Assembly: GCF_001426755.1 (NCBI RefSeq)
Contig: NZ_LMFJ01000002.1
Location: 524,609-588,608, forward strand
Source of the DNA: Aeromicrobium sp. Root495
Lineage (GTDB): Bacteria; Actinomycetota; Actinomycetes; Propionibacteriales; Nocardioidaceae
Reading direction: 5' to 3'
DNA length: 64,000 nt
In this document: in pieces, positions 51,466-60,847 of the stretch
How the letters are laid out: each line of letters starts with the position of its first letter
Position numbering within the stretch: the stretch's first letter is position 1
Notes under the pieces: generated by a model
Told to the model about the DNA's origin: nothing
The model's input: the letters and a program-made list of their open reading frames with translations, nothing else
The model's database searches: none
Translations under genes and position numbers: made by a program

Positions 51466-53241
51466 ATGACGACCGACCTGGAACGCGAGCTCGAGGCGGT
51501 CCGCCAGTTCGAGTCCTGGCTGGACGGCGCCCGCGCCGCCACGGCCTCGGGCGACGCCGGAGCCTTCGGCGCCTTGTTCGCCGAGGACGGCTACTGGATG
51601 GACTACCTCGCCTTCACGTGGAGGTACCGCACGTTCGAGGGCCGCCCGGCGATCGAGGACGCCTTCGCGCGCACGCAGGAGCGTGCGCGCCTCAAGGGCC
51701 TCGAGATCTCGGCGCAGCGCGCTCGCCCGCGCCTGGCCCGGCGCTCGGGCGTCGACGTCCTGGAGGGCTACCTCGACTACGAGGTGGCCGCCGGTCGGGG
51801 CACGGCCTACGTGCGGCTGCGCCTCGACGACCCGTCGGGCGAGCCGCGCATCTGGATCATGCTGACCACGCTCCAGGAGCTCGACGGCTACCCGTCCCTC
51901 GTCGGCGTGGACCGGCCCAAGGGTCGTGAGCACGGCGCCGGCCCGGAGAACTGGCTCGACCGCCGGCTCAAGGAGCGTCGCTTCGACGACCGCGAGCCCG
52001 AGGTGGTCATCGTCGGAGGCGGCCACGGCGGCCTCGTCCTGGGCGCCCGGCTGCGCCAGATGGGCGTCGACGTCCTCATCGTGGAGAAGAACGCCCGCGT
52101 GGGCGACAACTGGCGCCACCGCTACCACTCGCTGACGCTCCACAACGAGGTCGCGACGAACACGCTGCCCTACATGCCCTACCCACAGACCTGGCCCGCC
52201 TTCCTGCCCAAGGACAAGCTGGCGCACTGGCTCGAGGCGTACGCCGAGGCCATGGAGCTCAACGTCTGGACCGGCGCCGAGGTCACCTCGGGCGAGCGTC
52301 ACGAGGACGGCACGTGGACCCTCACGGTCCGCCGCTCCGACGGCGAGCGCGTGCTGCGCGTGCCGCACGTGGTCCTCGCCACCGGCGGCCACAGCGGCGT
52401 GCCCAACGTGGCGCGACCCGAGGGCGTCGACGACTTCCGGGGTCGCGTCATGCACTCCAGCGAGTACCGCGCCGGCCGGGACCACGTGGGTGAGCGGGTG
52501 GTCGTGATGGGGACGGGCAGCAGCGCGCACGACATCGCGCAGGACCTCTACGAGAACGGCGCGGCGTCGGTCACGATGGTGCAGCGCAACCCCACGGCGG
52601 TCATCAGCCTCGACCCGTGCGGGACCATGGTCTACGCCGCCTACACCGACGACCGCGACCCGGTCGACGTCGACCTCGTGCAGGCCGCGACGCCGTACCC
52701 CATCCTCAAGGCCACCTACCAGTGGCTCACGCGCAAGACGTGCGAGCTCGACAAGGACCTCATCGCCGGTCTCGAGGGCGCGGGCTTCCGCACCGACTTC
52801 GAGCCCGACGCGACGGGCTTCCACATGAAGTACCTGCGCAAGGGCGGCGGCTACTACATCAACGCCGGCTGCTCGGACCTCATCATCGACGGCTCGATCG
52901 CCGTCCTGCAGGCCGCCGAGATCGACACGCTCGAGGCACGGGGCCTGAGGCTGAAGGACGGCTCGCTGGCCGAGGTGGACACGCTCGTGCTCGCCACGGG
53001 GTACCAGAACCAGCAGGAGGGCGTCCGGATCCTCTTCGGCGACGAGATCGCGGAGAAGGTCGGTCCCATCTGGGGCTTCGACGAGAACCACGTGATGCGG
53101 AACATGTGGGTCCGCACCCCGCAGGACGGCCTGTGGATCATGGGCGGCGCCCTCATGGAGGCCCGCCTGTACTCGACCTACCTCGCGCTGCAGATCCGGG
53201 CCGACCTCGACGGCATCCTGCCGGCCGAGGGCCTGGTCTGA
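51466..53241 (+). CDS. Flavin-containing monooxygenase with N-terminal SnoaL/NTF2-like domain
   Basis: A 591-residue two-domain protein. Residues ~1-150 form a SnoaL/NTF2-like domain (FESWLDGARAATASGDAGAFGALFAEDGYWMDYLAF). The rest is a flavoprotein: VVIVGGGHGG near 182 for FAD, GTGSSAHDIAQDL near 350 for NADPH, and FRGRVMHSSEYR near 324, which matches the FxGxxxHxxxY/W fingerprint of flavin monooxygenases. It probably hydroxylates or oxygenates an organic acid or ketone. The frame opens at 51403; starts at GTG 51451 or 51463 are possible, but ATG 51466 is preferred. It heads an operon with an SDR and a ligase. Confidence 0.85.
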   Translation: MTTDLERELEAVRQFESWLDGARAATASGDAGAFGALFAEDGYWMDYLAFTWRYRTFEGRPAIEDAFARTQERARLKGLEISAQRARPRLARRSGVDVLEGYLDYEVAAGRGTAYVRLRLDDPSGEPRIWIMLTTLQELDGYPSLVGVDRPKGREHGAGPENWLDRRLKERRFDDREPEVVIVGGGHGGLVLGARLRQMGVDVLIVEKNARVGDNWRHRYHSLTLHNEVATNTLPYMPYPQTWPAFLPKDKLAHWLEAYAEAMELNVWTGAEVTSGERHEDGTWTLTVRRSDGERVLRVPHVVLATGGHSGVPNVARPEGVDDFRGRVMHSSEYRAGRDHVGERVVVMGTGSSAHDIAQDLYENGAASVTMVQRNPTAVISLDPCGTMVYAAYTDDRDPVDVDLVQAATPYPILKATYQWLTRKTCELDKDLIAGLEGAGFRTDFEPDATGFHMKYLRKGGGYYINAGCSDLIIDGSIAVLQAAEIDTLEARGLRLKDGSLAEVDTLVLATGYQNQQEGVRILFGDEIAEKVGPIWGFDENHVMRNMWVRTPQDGLWIMGGALMEARLYSTYLALQIRADLDGILPAEGLV

Positions 53242-53264
53242 GCCGGGAAGACAGGAGGACGACC

Positions 53265-54173
53265 ATGTCAGAGCTCTCGTTGGACGGCCGCGTCGCCATC
53301 GTCACCGGTGCGGGCGGCGGCCTCGGCCGCGTCTACGCCCTCGAGCTGGCCCGGGCCGGCGCCCAGGTGGTGGTCAACGACGTCGGCGGGTCCGTCGACG
53401 GCGCAGCCGCCGCCGACTCTCCCGCCCAGGCCGTGGTCGAGGAGATCGAGGCGCTCGGCGGCAAGGCGATCGCCTCGACCGACACGGTCGCCACGGTCGA
53501 GGGTGGGCGCTCGCTCGTGCGCACGGCGGTGGAGCGGTTCGGCCGCGTCGACGTGCTCGTGAACAACGCCGGCATCCTGCGCGACCGCAGCTTCGCCAAG
53601 CTGGACTGGGACGACTTCGGAGCCGTCCACGACGTCCACCTGCGAGGTGCCGCCCACGTGACGCAGCCGGCCTTCCTGCAGATGAAGGAGCAGGGCTACG
53701 GCCGGCTGGTCTTCGTCTCGTCCAACGCCGGCACGTTCGGGAACTTCGGTCAGGCCGCGTACGGCTCGGCCAAGGCCGGCATCATCGGCCTGTCCAACGT
53801 GCTCGCCATCGAGGGCGGCCGGGACGGCATCCTCAGCAACGTCGTGTGCCCCATCGCGCGGACCCGCATGACGGAGTCGATCTTCGCCCCCGGCACGGCC
53901 GAGCCCGAGCACGTGGCCGGGCTCGTCGTCTACCTCGCGAGCGAGGCGTGCGCCGTGACGCACCAGGTCTTCTCCGCCGGGGCCGGCCGGTACTCCCGCG
54001 TGTTCACGGGGCTGAGCGAGGGCTGGGTGTCCCCGGACGGGGCGGCCGCCTCGGCCGAGGACGTCGCTCGGCACCTCGAGCAGATCTGCGACACGCAGCG
54101 CTTCACGGTGCCCCAGTCGGCTGCCGACGAGCTGGCCGAGCTCTCCGACCTGCTCGAGCCCGCCGAGGCCTGA
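53265..54173 (+). CDS. Hydroxyacyl-CoA dehydrogenase, MFE-2-like SDR
   Basis: A 302-residue SDR of the peroxisomal multifunctional-enzyme type: VTGAGGGLGRVYALELARAGAQVVVNDVGG binds NAD, NNAGILRDRSFAKL and the catalytic Tyr166/Lys170 (YGSAKAG) are present. Such proteins oxidise D-3-hydroxyacyl-CoAs, including steroid side-chain intermediates. It lacks the hydratase and SCP2 domains of full MFE-2. AGGAGG about eight bases before the ATG supports the start. It lies 23 bases after the monooxygenase and two bases before the ligase. Confidence 0.9.
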   Translation: MSELSLDGRVAIVTGAGGGLGRVYALELARAGAQVVVNDVGGSVDGAAAADSPAQAVVEEIEALGGKAIASTDTVATVEGGRSLVRTAVERFGRVDVLVNNAGILRDRSFAKLDWDDFGAVHDVHLRGAAHVTQPAFLQMKEQGYGRLVFVSSNAGTFGNFGQAAYGSAKAGIIGLSNVLAIEGGRDGILSNVVCPIARTRMTESIFAPGTAEPEHVAGLVVYLASEACAVTHQVFSAGAGRYSRVFTGLSEGWVSPDGAAASAEDVARHLEQICDTQRFTVPQSAADELAELSDLLEPAEA

Positions 54174-54175
54174 GC

Positions 54176-55750
54176 ATGTCGGACTGGGTGACCGTCCGCG
54201 ACCTCGTGACCCGCACGTCGCGCTTCGGCGACCGGGTCGCCCTGCGCGCGGAGGAGCACGAGCGGACCTTCGCCGACCTCACGGCACGCGCCGCGCGGCT
54301 GGGTGGCTGGCTGCTGTCGGCCGGGCTCGAGCCGGGCGACCGCGTGGCCGTCATGGTCGAGGACGGGCTGCGCTCGGTGGAGCCGCACCTCGCCGCGATC
54401 CTGGCGGGTCTCGTCGTGGTCCCCGTGAACGCGAGGTTCAGGAGCCACGAGCTGGAGCACATCCTGAACGACTGCGGAGCCCGTGCCGTCGTCCACTCGG
54501 CGGGTGTCTCGGGCGTCGTGGACGGCGCACCGGCTGCCGCGGGCCTGGTGCGGATCTCCACCGGCGGCGGCGCCGCCGCCGACACGGACGACGCCTACGA
54601 GGAGGTCGTGGGCGCCGGGCCGTCCCCGTTCCCCGACGTGGCGGTCTCGCCGGACGACCTCGTGATGATCGGCTACACGAGCGGCACGACCGGGGTGCCG
54701 AAGGGCGCCATGATGTCCCACGCCGGTGCCGTGGCGGCCGTCCGGGCCAACCTCGTCGCGTTCCGGGTCGTCCCGTACGGAGCCTGCGCCTTCTCGGGCT
54801 CGATCTCCTTCACCGCCCTCGTCTGGGCGTTCGTGATGCCGCACCTCGCCGTGGGGGCGAGCCTCGACCTCCTGCAGCCGCGGCTCACGATGGACCGCTG
54901 GTTCGACCGCATGGAACGGCACGGCAGCACCTTCACGTTCGTGCCGACCCCCTTCATGGACGAGTTCGCGCGCACGGCGCGCGTGCGACCGAGGGCGCTG
55001 GTCCGTCTGGCCGGCGTGTGCCACTCGGCGTCCCCCGCCACCCAGCAGCAGCGTGCGGCGATGGTCGAGGTGCTGGGCGGTGCGTACGTCGAGTCGTACG
55101 GCATGACCGAGAGCCTGGCCGCCGTCGCGGCCACCACGCGGCTGGACGCCGACGGCAGCACCGGTGCCTCGGTGCCGCACGCGACGATCGGGCGGCCTCT
55201 CGCGCCGGCCGACGTGCTCGTGGTGGGGCCCGACGGGGCGCCCCTCCCGCCGGGCGAGGTCGGCGAGATCGTGATCGAGTCGCCCTCCCTGTTCGTGGGC
55301 TACTGGGGACGGCCGGAGGCCACGGGTCGACAGCTGCGCGACGGCCGGTTCCTCACCGGCGACCTCGGCCACGTCGACGAGGAGGGCTTCCTCTACGTCG
55401 ACGGACGGGCTGCGGACCTCATCATCAGCGGCGGGATGAACGTCTATCCCGCCGAGGTGGAGCGTGTCCTGCACGAGCACCCCGGTGTCCTGGAGGCAGC
55501 CGTCGTGGGCGTGCCGCACGAGCGCTGGGGCGAGACGGTGTGTGCCGTCGTCGTGCCGCGCGCCGGCGTCGCCCTGACCGCCGACGCCGTCGTCGAGCAC
55601 GTGGCCAAGCGGCTTGCGGGGTACAAGAAGCCCACGCGGGTCGTGTTCTTGACGGAGCTGCCGCGCAACGCCAACGCCAAGGTCGTCAAGACGCGGCTAC
55701 GGGCCTCGCTCCTGGATCCCGGAGCCGAGGAAGTGCTGCGCTTCCAGTGA
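54176..55750 (+). CDS. AMP-forming acyl-CoA ligase
   Basis: A 524-residue ANL-superfamily acyl-CoA ligase with GYTSGTTGVPKGAMMSH near residues 165-181, ESYGMTESLAAV, GRFLTGDLGHVDEEGF and the C-terminal lysine loop PRNANAKVVKTRL in place of the usual PRTATGK. Residues that set substrate size cannot be read with confidence. The frame is open upstream, but the ATG at 54176, two bases after the SDR stop, gives the normal length. It probably activates the substrate for the neighbouring oxidising enzymes. Confidence 0.9.
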   Translation: MSDWVTVRDLVTRTSRFGDRVALRAEEHERTFADLTARAARLGGWLLSAGLEPGDRVAVMVEDGLRSVEPHLAAILAGLVVVPVNARFRSHELEHILNDCGARAVVHSAGVSGVVDGAPAAAGLVRISTGGGAAADTDDAYEEVVGAGPSPFPDVAVSPDDLVMIGYTSGTTGVPKGAMMSHAGAVAAVRANLVAFRVVPYGACAFSGSISFTALVWAFVMPHLAVGASLDLLQPRLTMDRWFDRMERHGSTFTFVPTPFMDEFARTARVRPRALVRLAGVCHSASPATQQQRAAMVEVLGGAYVESYGMTESLAAVAATTRLDADGSTGASVPHATIGRPLAPADVLVVGPDGAPLPPGEVGEIVIESPSLFVGYWGRPEATGRQLRDGRFLTGDLGHVDEEGFLYVDGRAADLIISGGMNVYPAEVERVLHEHPGVLEAAVVGVPHERWGETVCAVVVPRAGVALTADAVVEHVAKRLAGYKKPTRVVFLTELPRNANAKVVKTRLRASLLDPGAEEVLRFQ

Positions 55751-55774
55751 TCTGGATGCGCGCCGAAACTGTGC

Positions 55775-55823
55775 TTGACATCACATCCGACCCCCGCTTT
55801 ACTAAACAAGCAAACGCTTGGTT
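55775..55823 (+). promoter_or_regulatory. Promoter and KstR2-like operator of the Liv-type transporter operon
   Basis: TTGACA (55775-55780), a 17-base spacer and TTTACT (55798-55803) form a good promoter. AAGCAAACGCTTGGTT (55808-55823) follows four bases later, matching the operator consensus at 14 of 16 positions and covering the expected start point, a classic repressor placement. Confidence 0.82.
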
Positions 55824-55856
55824 AAGCCGCCGAGAGGCGCTGAGAGGAACGACATC

Positions 55857-56873
55857 GTGCGTATCGACACCACCCTGGTCGAGAAGGACCTGATCGTCTC
55901 GGGCGACCGGGCCGTCCAGGCCGAGACCTCGGGCCTGGACCGCGCGTGGTGCACCGAGACCGGCCTCGACGTCTTCATGCAGGCCTACGAGGTCGCACGT
56001 CGCACCGAGAGCATCGAGCTGGGCACCGCGATCGCCGTGGCGCTCGCCCGGACGCCCATGACGGTGGCCTACAGCGCGTGGAACGTCGCCGACGTCTCCA
56101 ACGGCCGCTTCACCCTCGGCCTCGGCAGCCAGATCAAGGCCCACGTCGAGCGCCGCTACTCCATGCCGTGGAACAGCCCCGTGGGCCAGATGCGCGAGTT
56201 CGTGGAGGCGCTGCGCGCGATCTTCCACTCCTGGCGCACCGGCGAGCGGCTCGAGTTCGAGGGCCAGCACTACACGCACTCGCTCATGAGCCCCTTCTGG
56301 GCGCCCAAGCAGCACGACCACGAGATCCCGATCCACCTCGCCGCCGTGGGGCCCAAGATGCTCGAGATGGCCGCGCAGGTGGCCGACGGGATCATCCTGC
56401 ACGCCTTCACGAACCGCGCCTACATGGACGAGGTCACGTTCCCCGCGATCGAGCGAGGCCTCGAGAAGGCCGGCCGCACGTGGGACGACATCGAGATCTC
56501 GCTCCCCATGTTCATGGCCATGGGCGACGACGAGGAGTCGATCGTCAAGCAGCGCCGCGCGATCGGCGCCCAGCTCGCCTTCTACGCCTCGACCCCGTCG
56601 TACCGCCCCGTCATGGAGGCGGTCGGGTTCGGAGACCTCCAGCCCGAGCTCACGGCCCTCACCAAGGCCGGGGACTGGGACAAGCTCGCCGCGGTCATGC
56701 CCGACGAGTTCATCGACCACTTCGCGGTCACCGGACGTCCTGAGGACATGCCGGAGCTCGCGAAGAAGCACTTGGGGGACAAGGTCCACCGGACATCCGC
56801 CTACTACGGCTGGCCGGTGGACGACACAGCACGACTGGCCTCGATCTTCGAGAGCTTCAGACAGGAGAAGTGA
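55857..56873 (+). CDS. F420-dependent LLM-class oxidoreductase (TIGR03617-like)
   Basis: A 338-residue luciferase-like monooxygenase-family protein. TTLVEKDLIVSGDRAVQAETSGLDRAWCTETGLDVFMQAYEVA and GRFTLGLGSQIKAHVERRYSMPW are typical of the TIGR03617/MSMEG_2256 group, predicted to use coenzyme F420. An in-frame ATG at 55818 lies inside the operator and too near the transcription start; the GTG at 55857 has GAGAGG ten bases upstream and is preferred. It heads the transporter operon, so it may act on the imported compound. Confidence 0.85.
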   Translation: MRIDTTLVEKDLIVSGDRAVQAETSGLDRAWCTETGLDVFMQAYEVARRTESIELGTAIAVALARTPMTVAYSAWNVADVSNGRFTLGLGSQIKAHVERRYSMPWNSPVGQMREFVEALRAIFHSWRTGERLEFEGQHYTHSLMSPFWAPKQHDHEIPIHLAAVGPKMLEMAAQVADGIILHAFTNRAYMDEVTFPAIERGLEKAGRTWDDIEISLPMFMAMGDDEESIVKQRRAIGAQLAFYASTPSYRPVMEAVGFGDLQPELTALTKAGDWDKLAAVMPDEFIDHFAVTGRPEDMPELAKKHLGDKVHRTSAYYGWPVDDTARLASIFESFRQEK

Positions 56874-56875
56874 CG

Positions 56876-58087
56876 ATGAGAACACACATCACGCGCAGCG
56901 CGATGGCGCTCGCCACGGCAGGTGCGCTCGTGCTCGGCGGATGCGCGAGCTCCGGCGACGAGAGTGACGACGGAACGGTCAAGGTCGGCGTCGTGCTGCC
57001 CTTCACCGGCGTCCAGGCCACGATCGCGAAGCTCGAGGGCCAGGGAGCCGAGGTGGCCGCCAAGCTGATCAACGCCGACGGCGGCGTCGACGGCAAGTGG
57101 AAGATCGACCTCGTGAAGGTCGACGACCAGCTGGACCCCGGACGCAGCGCCACCGTGATCCGCGACCTCAACGACAAGGGCGTCGACCTCGCGATCGGCG
57201 GACAGACCTCCGACCTGTGCAAGTCGTCGGCCGAGGCCTCGCAGCGCTTCAACATGACGTTCATCGGGGCCCACTGCACGTCGCCCGACCTCGTCGACCC
57301 GCCCATCACGCCGAACTTCTACATGATCGGTCAGCAGATGACCGACATCGCCACCGCGATCGGCACGGGCCTGGCCAAGCGCTACCCCGACATCGAGACG
57401 TGGGACGTCATGACCTACGACGTCGAGGCCATGCGCCTCTCGTGGGACGTGGCCAAGAAGGCCATGGAGAAGGAGCTCGGTCGTCCGGTCAAGGTCGGCA
57501 AGAAGTACGCCGTCCCGGTCACCGCCACGACGCTCCGCAAGGAGATCTCGGGCCTGGACTCCACGGGTGACAAGTCCAAGCGCGGCCTGTTCCTCGGCGT
57601 CTACGGCGCCGGCACGACGAGCTTCATCCAGCAGGCCAAGCCGACGGGGCTCCTCGACGACTACGGCGTCCTCGCCCAGACCGGTGTCTACTGGCCGACC
57701 GCGACGGCGCTCAAGGGTGCCGCTCCGGCCATCTACAACGTGCACGACTACTTCTACGCCTGCCAGGACACGGCGGAGAACAAGGAGTTCGTCGCCGCGT
57801 TCGAGAAGGAGACCGGCGAGAAGCCCGACGCCGGCGCCTACCAGAGCTACCTCGCGGTGCGCCTCCTCGAGGCCGCCATCTCCAAGGCGGGCAGCACCGA
57901 CACCGCCAAGGTCCAGAAGGAGCTCCAGGGCATCTCCCTGGAGACCCCGATGGGCACGACGATGAAGATCGGCGCCGAGACCCATGCGGGCTCCGGCGGC
58001 GTCACGACGGCCGTCCTAGCCGGAGACCCCTCGGCGCCCCAGGGCGTCAAGATCTCCGACTGCGACGTCGTCCCGCCGAGCAGCTGA
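56876..58087 (+). CDS. Liv-type substrate-binding lipoprotein
   Basis: A 403-residue extracytoplasmic binding protein of the branched-chain amino acid (Peripla_BP_6) type. The lipobox LGGC has Cys23. KVGVVLPFTGVQATIAKLEGQGAEVAAKLINADGGVDG is the classical start of the mature fold. Several cysteines (DLCKSS, AHCTSP, YACQDT, SDCDV) are unusual for LivJ and might form disulfides. The ATG at 56876 with AGGAGA upstream is preferred to a GTG at 56870. The operator and gene neighbours suggest that the ligand is an organic acid or CoA-pathway substrate instead of an amino acid. Confidence 0.9.
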   Translation: MRTHITRSAMALATAGALVLGGCASSGDESDDGTVKVGVVLPFTGVQATIAKLEGQGAEVAAKLINADGGVDGKWKIDLVKVDDQLDPGRSATVIRDLNDKGVDLAIGGQTSDLCKSSAEASQRFNMTFIGAHCTSPDLVDPPITPNFYMIGQQMTDIATAIGTGLAKRYPDIETWDVMTYDVEAMRLSWDVAKKAMEKELGRPVKVGKKYAVPVTATTLRKEISGLDSTGDKSKRGLFLGVYGAGTTSFIQQAKPTGLLDDYGVLAQTGVYWPTATALKGAAPAIYNVHDYFYACQDTAENKEFVAAFEKETGEKPDAGAYQSYLAVRLLEAAISKAGSTDTAKVQKELQGISLETPMGTTMKIGAETHAGSGGVTTAVLAGDPSAPQGVKISDCDVVPPSS

Positions 58088-58094
58088 TCCCCTG

Positions 58095-58128
58095 ACCGGG
58101 GCCGGCGTCCCAGGACGCCGGCCCCGGT
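58095..58128 (+). terminator. Strong hairpin between binding protein and permease genes
   Basis: A perfect 16-bp stem (58095-58110 with 58113-58128) with a two-base nominal loop, eight bases after the stop. It has no T-run. It may partly terminate or protect the upstream RNA so the binding protein is made in excess of the membrane subunits. Confidence 0.75.
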
Positions 58129-58156
58129 ACCGGTCCCCCTCACGAAAGTTGCCCCC

Positions 58157-59050
58157 GTGAACGACATCATCTCCGTCCTCGTGGCGGGCCTCGCCCAAGG
58201 CGTCCCGATCTTCATCGTGGCCAGCGGGCTCACCCTCATCTACGGCGTCCTGCACGTCCTGAACTTCGCGCACGGCGGCTTCTTCCTCATCGGCGCGTTC
58301 CTCGTGACCTCGACGATCCAGGGCGGCAGCCTCGCCGCCTTCCTCGGCTCGGTCCTCGTGGCCGGGGCCGGCGTCATGGTCGTGGGGGTCGTGAGCGAGC
58401 TGCTCGTCTTCCGCCAGCTCTACAAGGCCGGCTCCACCGTGAGCTTCCTCGGGGCGTTCGCGCTCTTCCTCGCGCTCGTGGGCCTGGCGATCTCCGTGTG
58501 GGGCACCAACCCGCGCACGGTCGACTACCCCGACGCCCTCGACGGCTCGTTCTCCCTGCTCGGGGCGCGCATCGGTCAGTACGAGGCCGCCATGATCGTC
58601 ATGGGCGTGTTCATCGCGATCGGGCTGTGGGTCCTGCTCACCAAGACCTCGCTCGGCACCCGGGTCCGGGCCGTGTCGCACGACCGCACGATGGCCTCGG
58701 CCCTCGGCATCCGCGTGGGGCGCGTCTCCACCACGGTCTTCGCGATCGGCGCCTTCCTGGCGGGCGTCGCCGGGGCGCTCATCTCGCCGGTCTCCTCGAT
58801 CGACGAGGGCCTCGCGCTCAGCACCGACTACATGCTGCCCGCCTTCATCGTCATCATCGTGGGCGGCCTGGGCTCGGTCCCCGGAGCCCTGGTGGCGGCG
58901 CTCGCCCTCGGCATCATCGAGAGCGTGATCTTCAAGGTCGCTCCGTCGCTGAGCGGCTTCAGCTACTACCTCGTGGTCGCCCTGTTCCTGATGTTCAGGC
59001 CCCAGGGGATCTTCGGCTCCGCCTCTCGTTCTATCCAGATGGCCAGGTGA
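58157..59050 (+). CDS. livH: LivH-type ABC permease
   Basis: A 297-residue inner-membrane permease with about eight helices. GLTLIYGVLHVLNFAHGGFFLIGAF is the LivH hallmark, with TSLGTRVRAVSHDRTMASALGIRVGRVSTTVFAIGAFLAGVAGAL and the C-terminal GGLGSVPGALVAALALGIIESVIF and RPQGIFG. It starts at GTG. It should pair with the LivM-type protein encoded seven bases downstream. The family name does not fix the substrate. Confidence 0.92.
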   Translation: MNDIISVLVAGLAQGVPIFIVASGLTLIYGVLHVLNFAHGGFFLIGAFLVTSTIQGGSLAAFLGSVLVAGAGVMVVGVVSELLVFRQLYKAGSTVSFLGAFALFLALVGLAISVWGTNPRTVDYPDALDGSFSLLGARIGQYEAAMIVMGVFIAIGLWVLLTKTSLGTRVRAVSHDRTMASALGIRVGRVSTTVFAIGAFLAGVAGALISPVSSIDEGLALSTDYMLPAFIVIIVGGLGSVPGALVAALALGIIESVIFKVAPSLSGFSYYLVVALFLMFRPQGIFGSASRSIQMAR

Positions 59051-59057
59051 GGACACC

Positions 59058-60092
59058 GTGAACACCCTTCGAGACCGTTTTCCGATGCTCCAGCGCGCGG
59101 GCGTCCCGCTGCTCGCCGGCTTCGCCCTGGCCGCGGTGCTCATGCCGCTCGTGTTCAGCGGCAGCTCCCTCTTCACGTGGACGACGGCCGCGGCGTGGGT
59201 GCTCTTCGCCACGGCGACGAGCGTCCTGTTCGGCTGGACCGGGCTCCTGTCCTTCGGCCAGGCCGCCTTCTTCGGCATGGGCGCGTACACCATGGCTCTG
59301 CTGAACCAGGAGGTGCCGGACCTGCCGGGCGTCGCCATGCTCGTGGTGGCCGCGGCCGTGGCAGCCGTCGTGGCAGCCCTCTTCGCGACCTTCGCCCTGC
59401 GGACCAGCGGCGCCGAGTTCGCCATCCTCACGCTCGTCCTGGCCCAGGTCCTGTGGCTGCTGATCTACCGCGTGCCGTGGCTCAAGGGCGAGGACGGGTT
59501 CAGCGGCCTGTTCCAGATCAAGATCCTCGGCTCGCCGCTCACGTCGGACCTGCAGCTCTGGTACTACACGATCGCCGTCGTGGCGGTGTGCGTCTGGCTC
59601 CTCTGGCTCCTGAGCGGCTCCACGCTCGGCATGGCCATGCGGGCCGTCCGCGACGACCCGTGGCGTGCGGCCGCCCTCGGCATCCGCGTCCGTGGCGTCC
59701 AGGTGACGGCGTACGCCGTGAGCGCCGGGTTCGCCGCCGTGGCCGGGGCGCTCGTCGCCCAGGGCCAGGGCGTCGTGAGCCCCGCGATGGTCACGTTCGC
59801 GATCTCCGGCGAGATCCTCGTCGCCTGCCTGATCGGCGGCATGGGTCGGTTCGTCGGCCCCATGATCGGCGCCGTGGTGCTCATCTGGTCGCAGACGATG
59901 CTGGCCAACGTCTTCCACGACTCCAACGTGTTCGTGGGCCTGCTCCTGCTCGTCATCGTGATCGCCCTGCCCGACGGACTCGTCTCCATCCCGGCAAGGA
60001 TCCGCGGGCGTCGACGGCCGGCCCGTCGAGCGACAGTCCCCTCCGACGTCTCCGTGGAGGAGCCGTCCCCCGTCAGCGAGGTCGTCCGATGA
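59058..60092 (+). CDS. livM: LivM-type ABC permease
   Basis: A 344-residue permease of the LivM type with about nine helices: LFGWTGLLSFGQAAFFGMGAYTMALL, TLGMAMRAVRDDPWRAAALGIRVRGVQVTAYAVSAGFAAVAGAL and GGMGRFVGPMIGAVVLIW. The charged C-terminal tail (RIRGRRRPARRATVPSDVSVEEPSPV) is longer than usual. It starts at GTG and overlaps the first ATPase gene in ATGA. Confidence 0.92.
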   Translation: MNTLRDRFPMLQRAGVPLLAGFALAAVLMPLVFSGSSLFTWTTAAAWVLFATATSVLFGWTGLLSFGQAAFFGMGAYTMALLNQEVPDLPGVAMLVVAAAVAAVVAALFATFALRTSGAEFAILTLVLAQVLWLLIYRVPWLKGEDGFSGLFQIKILGSPLTSDLQLWYYTIAVVAVCVWLLWLLSGSTLGMAMRAVRDDPWRAAALGIRVRGVQVTAYAVSAGFAAVAGALVAQGQGVVSPAMVTFAISGEILVACLIGGMGRFVGPMIGAVVLIWSQTMLANVFHDSNVFVGLLLLVIVIALPDGLVSIPARIRGRRRPARRATVPSDVSVEEPSPVSEVVR

Positions 60093-60847
60093 GTGCCATC
60101 CTCCAGCTCGAGAACGTCTCCAAGTCCTACGACGGCGTCCCGGCCGTCCGGGCCGTGGACCTCCAGGTCGCCGACGGCGAGCGACTCGCCATCATCGGGC
60201 CCAACGGAGCCGGCAAGTCGACGCTCTTCGGCACGATCGCGGGGGAGCACCGGCCCACCACGGGCCGCGTCCTCGTGAACGGCCGCGACGTCACGAAGCA
60301 CCGCTCGTCCACGCGCGCCGTGGCCGGCATGAGCCGGACCTTCCAGGTCGCGCGGCTCATGTCGACCATGACGGTCCGCGAGAACGTGTTCCTCGCGGCT
60401 CTCACGGGTGGGCGCCGCGGGGTGCGCTGGTGGGACACGCTGCGCTCGCACCGCGAGGTGTGGGACGAGACCGACCTGGCCCTGGCCGACGCCGGCCTCC
60501 TGGAGCTCTCGGACACCGTCGCCTCGTCGCTCGCCCAGGGTGCGCGCAAGACGCTCGAGATGGCCATGGCCGTCGTGCAGCGTCCCGCGATCCTGCTGCT
60601 GGACGAGCCCACGGCGGGCATGGGCTACGAGGACGCGCGCGCGGCCACCGCCCAGCTCAAGGCCCTGCTCGACCAGCGCCGCGACATGACGATCATCCTC
60701 ACGGCCCACGACATGGAGGTCATCCACTCGCTCGCCGAGCGCGTGGTCCTCATGGCCAACGGCGAGGTCGTGCTCGAGGGCACGCCCGACTACGTGGCGC
60801 GGCACGAGACCACCAAGACCCTCTACCTCGGACAGGGAGCATCATGA
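60089..60847 (+). CDS. livG: LivG-type ABC ATPase
   Basis: A 252-residue ABC ATPase: Walker A GPNGAGKS 37-44, SRTFQVARLMSTMTVRENV with the Q-loop, Walker B ILLLDEP and the H-loop TAHDMEVIHSLAERVVLM. The signature motif is SLAQGARKTLEMAMAV in place of the usual LSxGxQR, a notable but family-tolerated variant. It couples ATP hydrolysis to import with LivF. Both ends overlap their neighbours by four bases. Confidence 0.92.
   Translation: MSAILQLENVSKSYDGVPAVRAVDLQVADGERLAIIGPNGAGKSTLFGTIAGEHRPTTGRVLVNGRDVTKHRSSTRAVAGMSRTFQVARLMSTMTVRENVFLAALTGGRRGVRWWDTLRSHREVWDETDLALADAGLLELSDTVASSLAQGARKTLEMAMAVVQRPAILLLDEPTAGMGYEDARAATAQLKALLDQRRDMTIILTAHDMEVIHSLAERVVLMANGEVVLEGTPDYVARHETTKTLYLGQGAS

Noticed and set aside
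44216..56873. Complete KstR2 steroid C/D-ring pathway
   Set aside because: The operators and TetR fit, but I find no ipdA, ipdB, ipdC, ipdF or fadA6-type thiolase in the window, so naming the pathway would go beyond the sequence.
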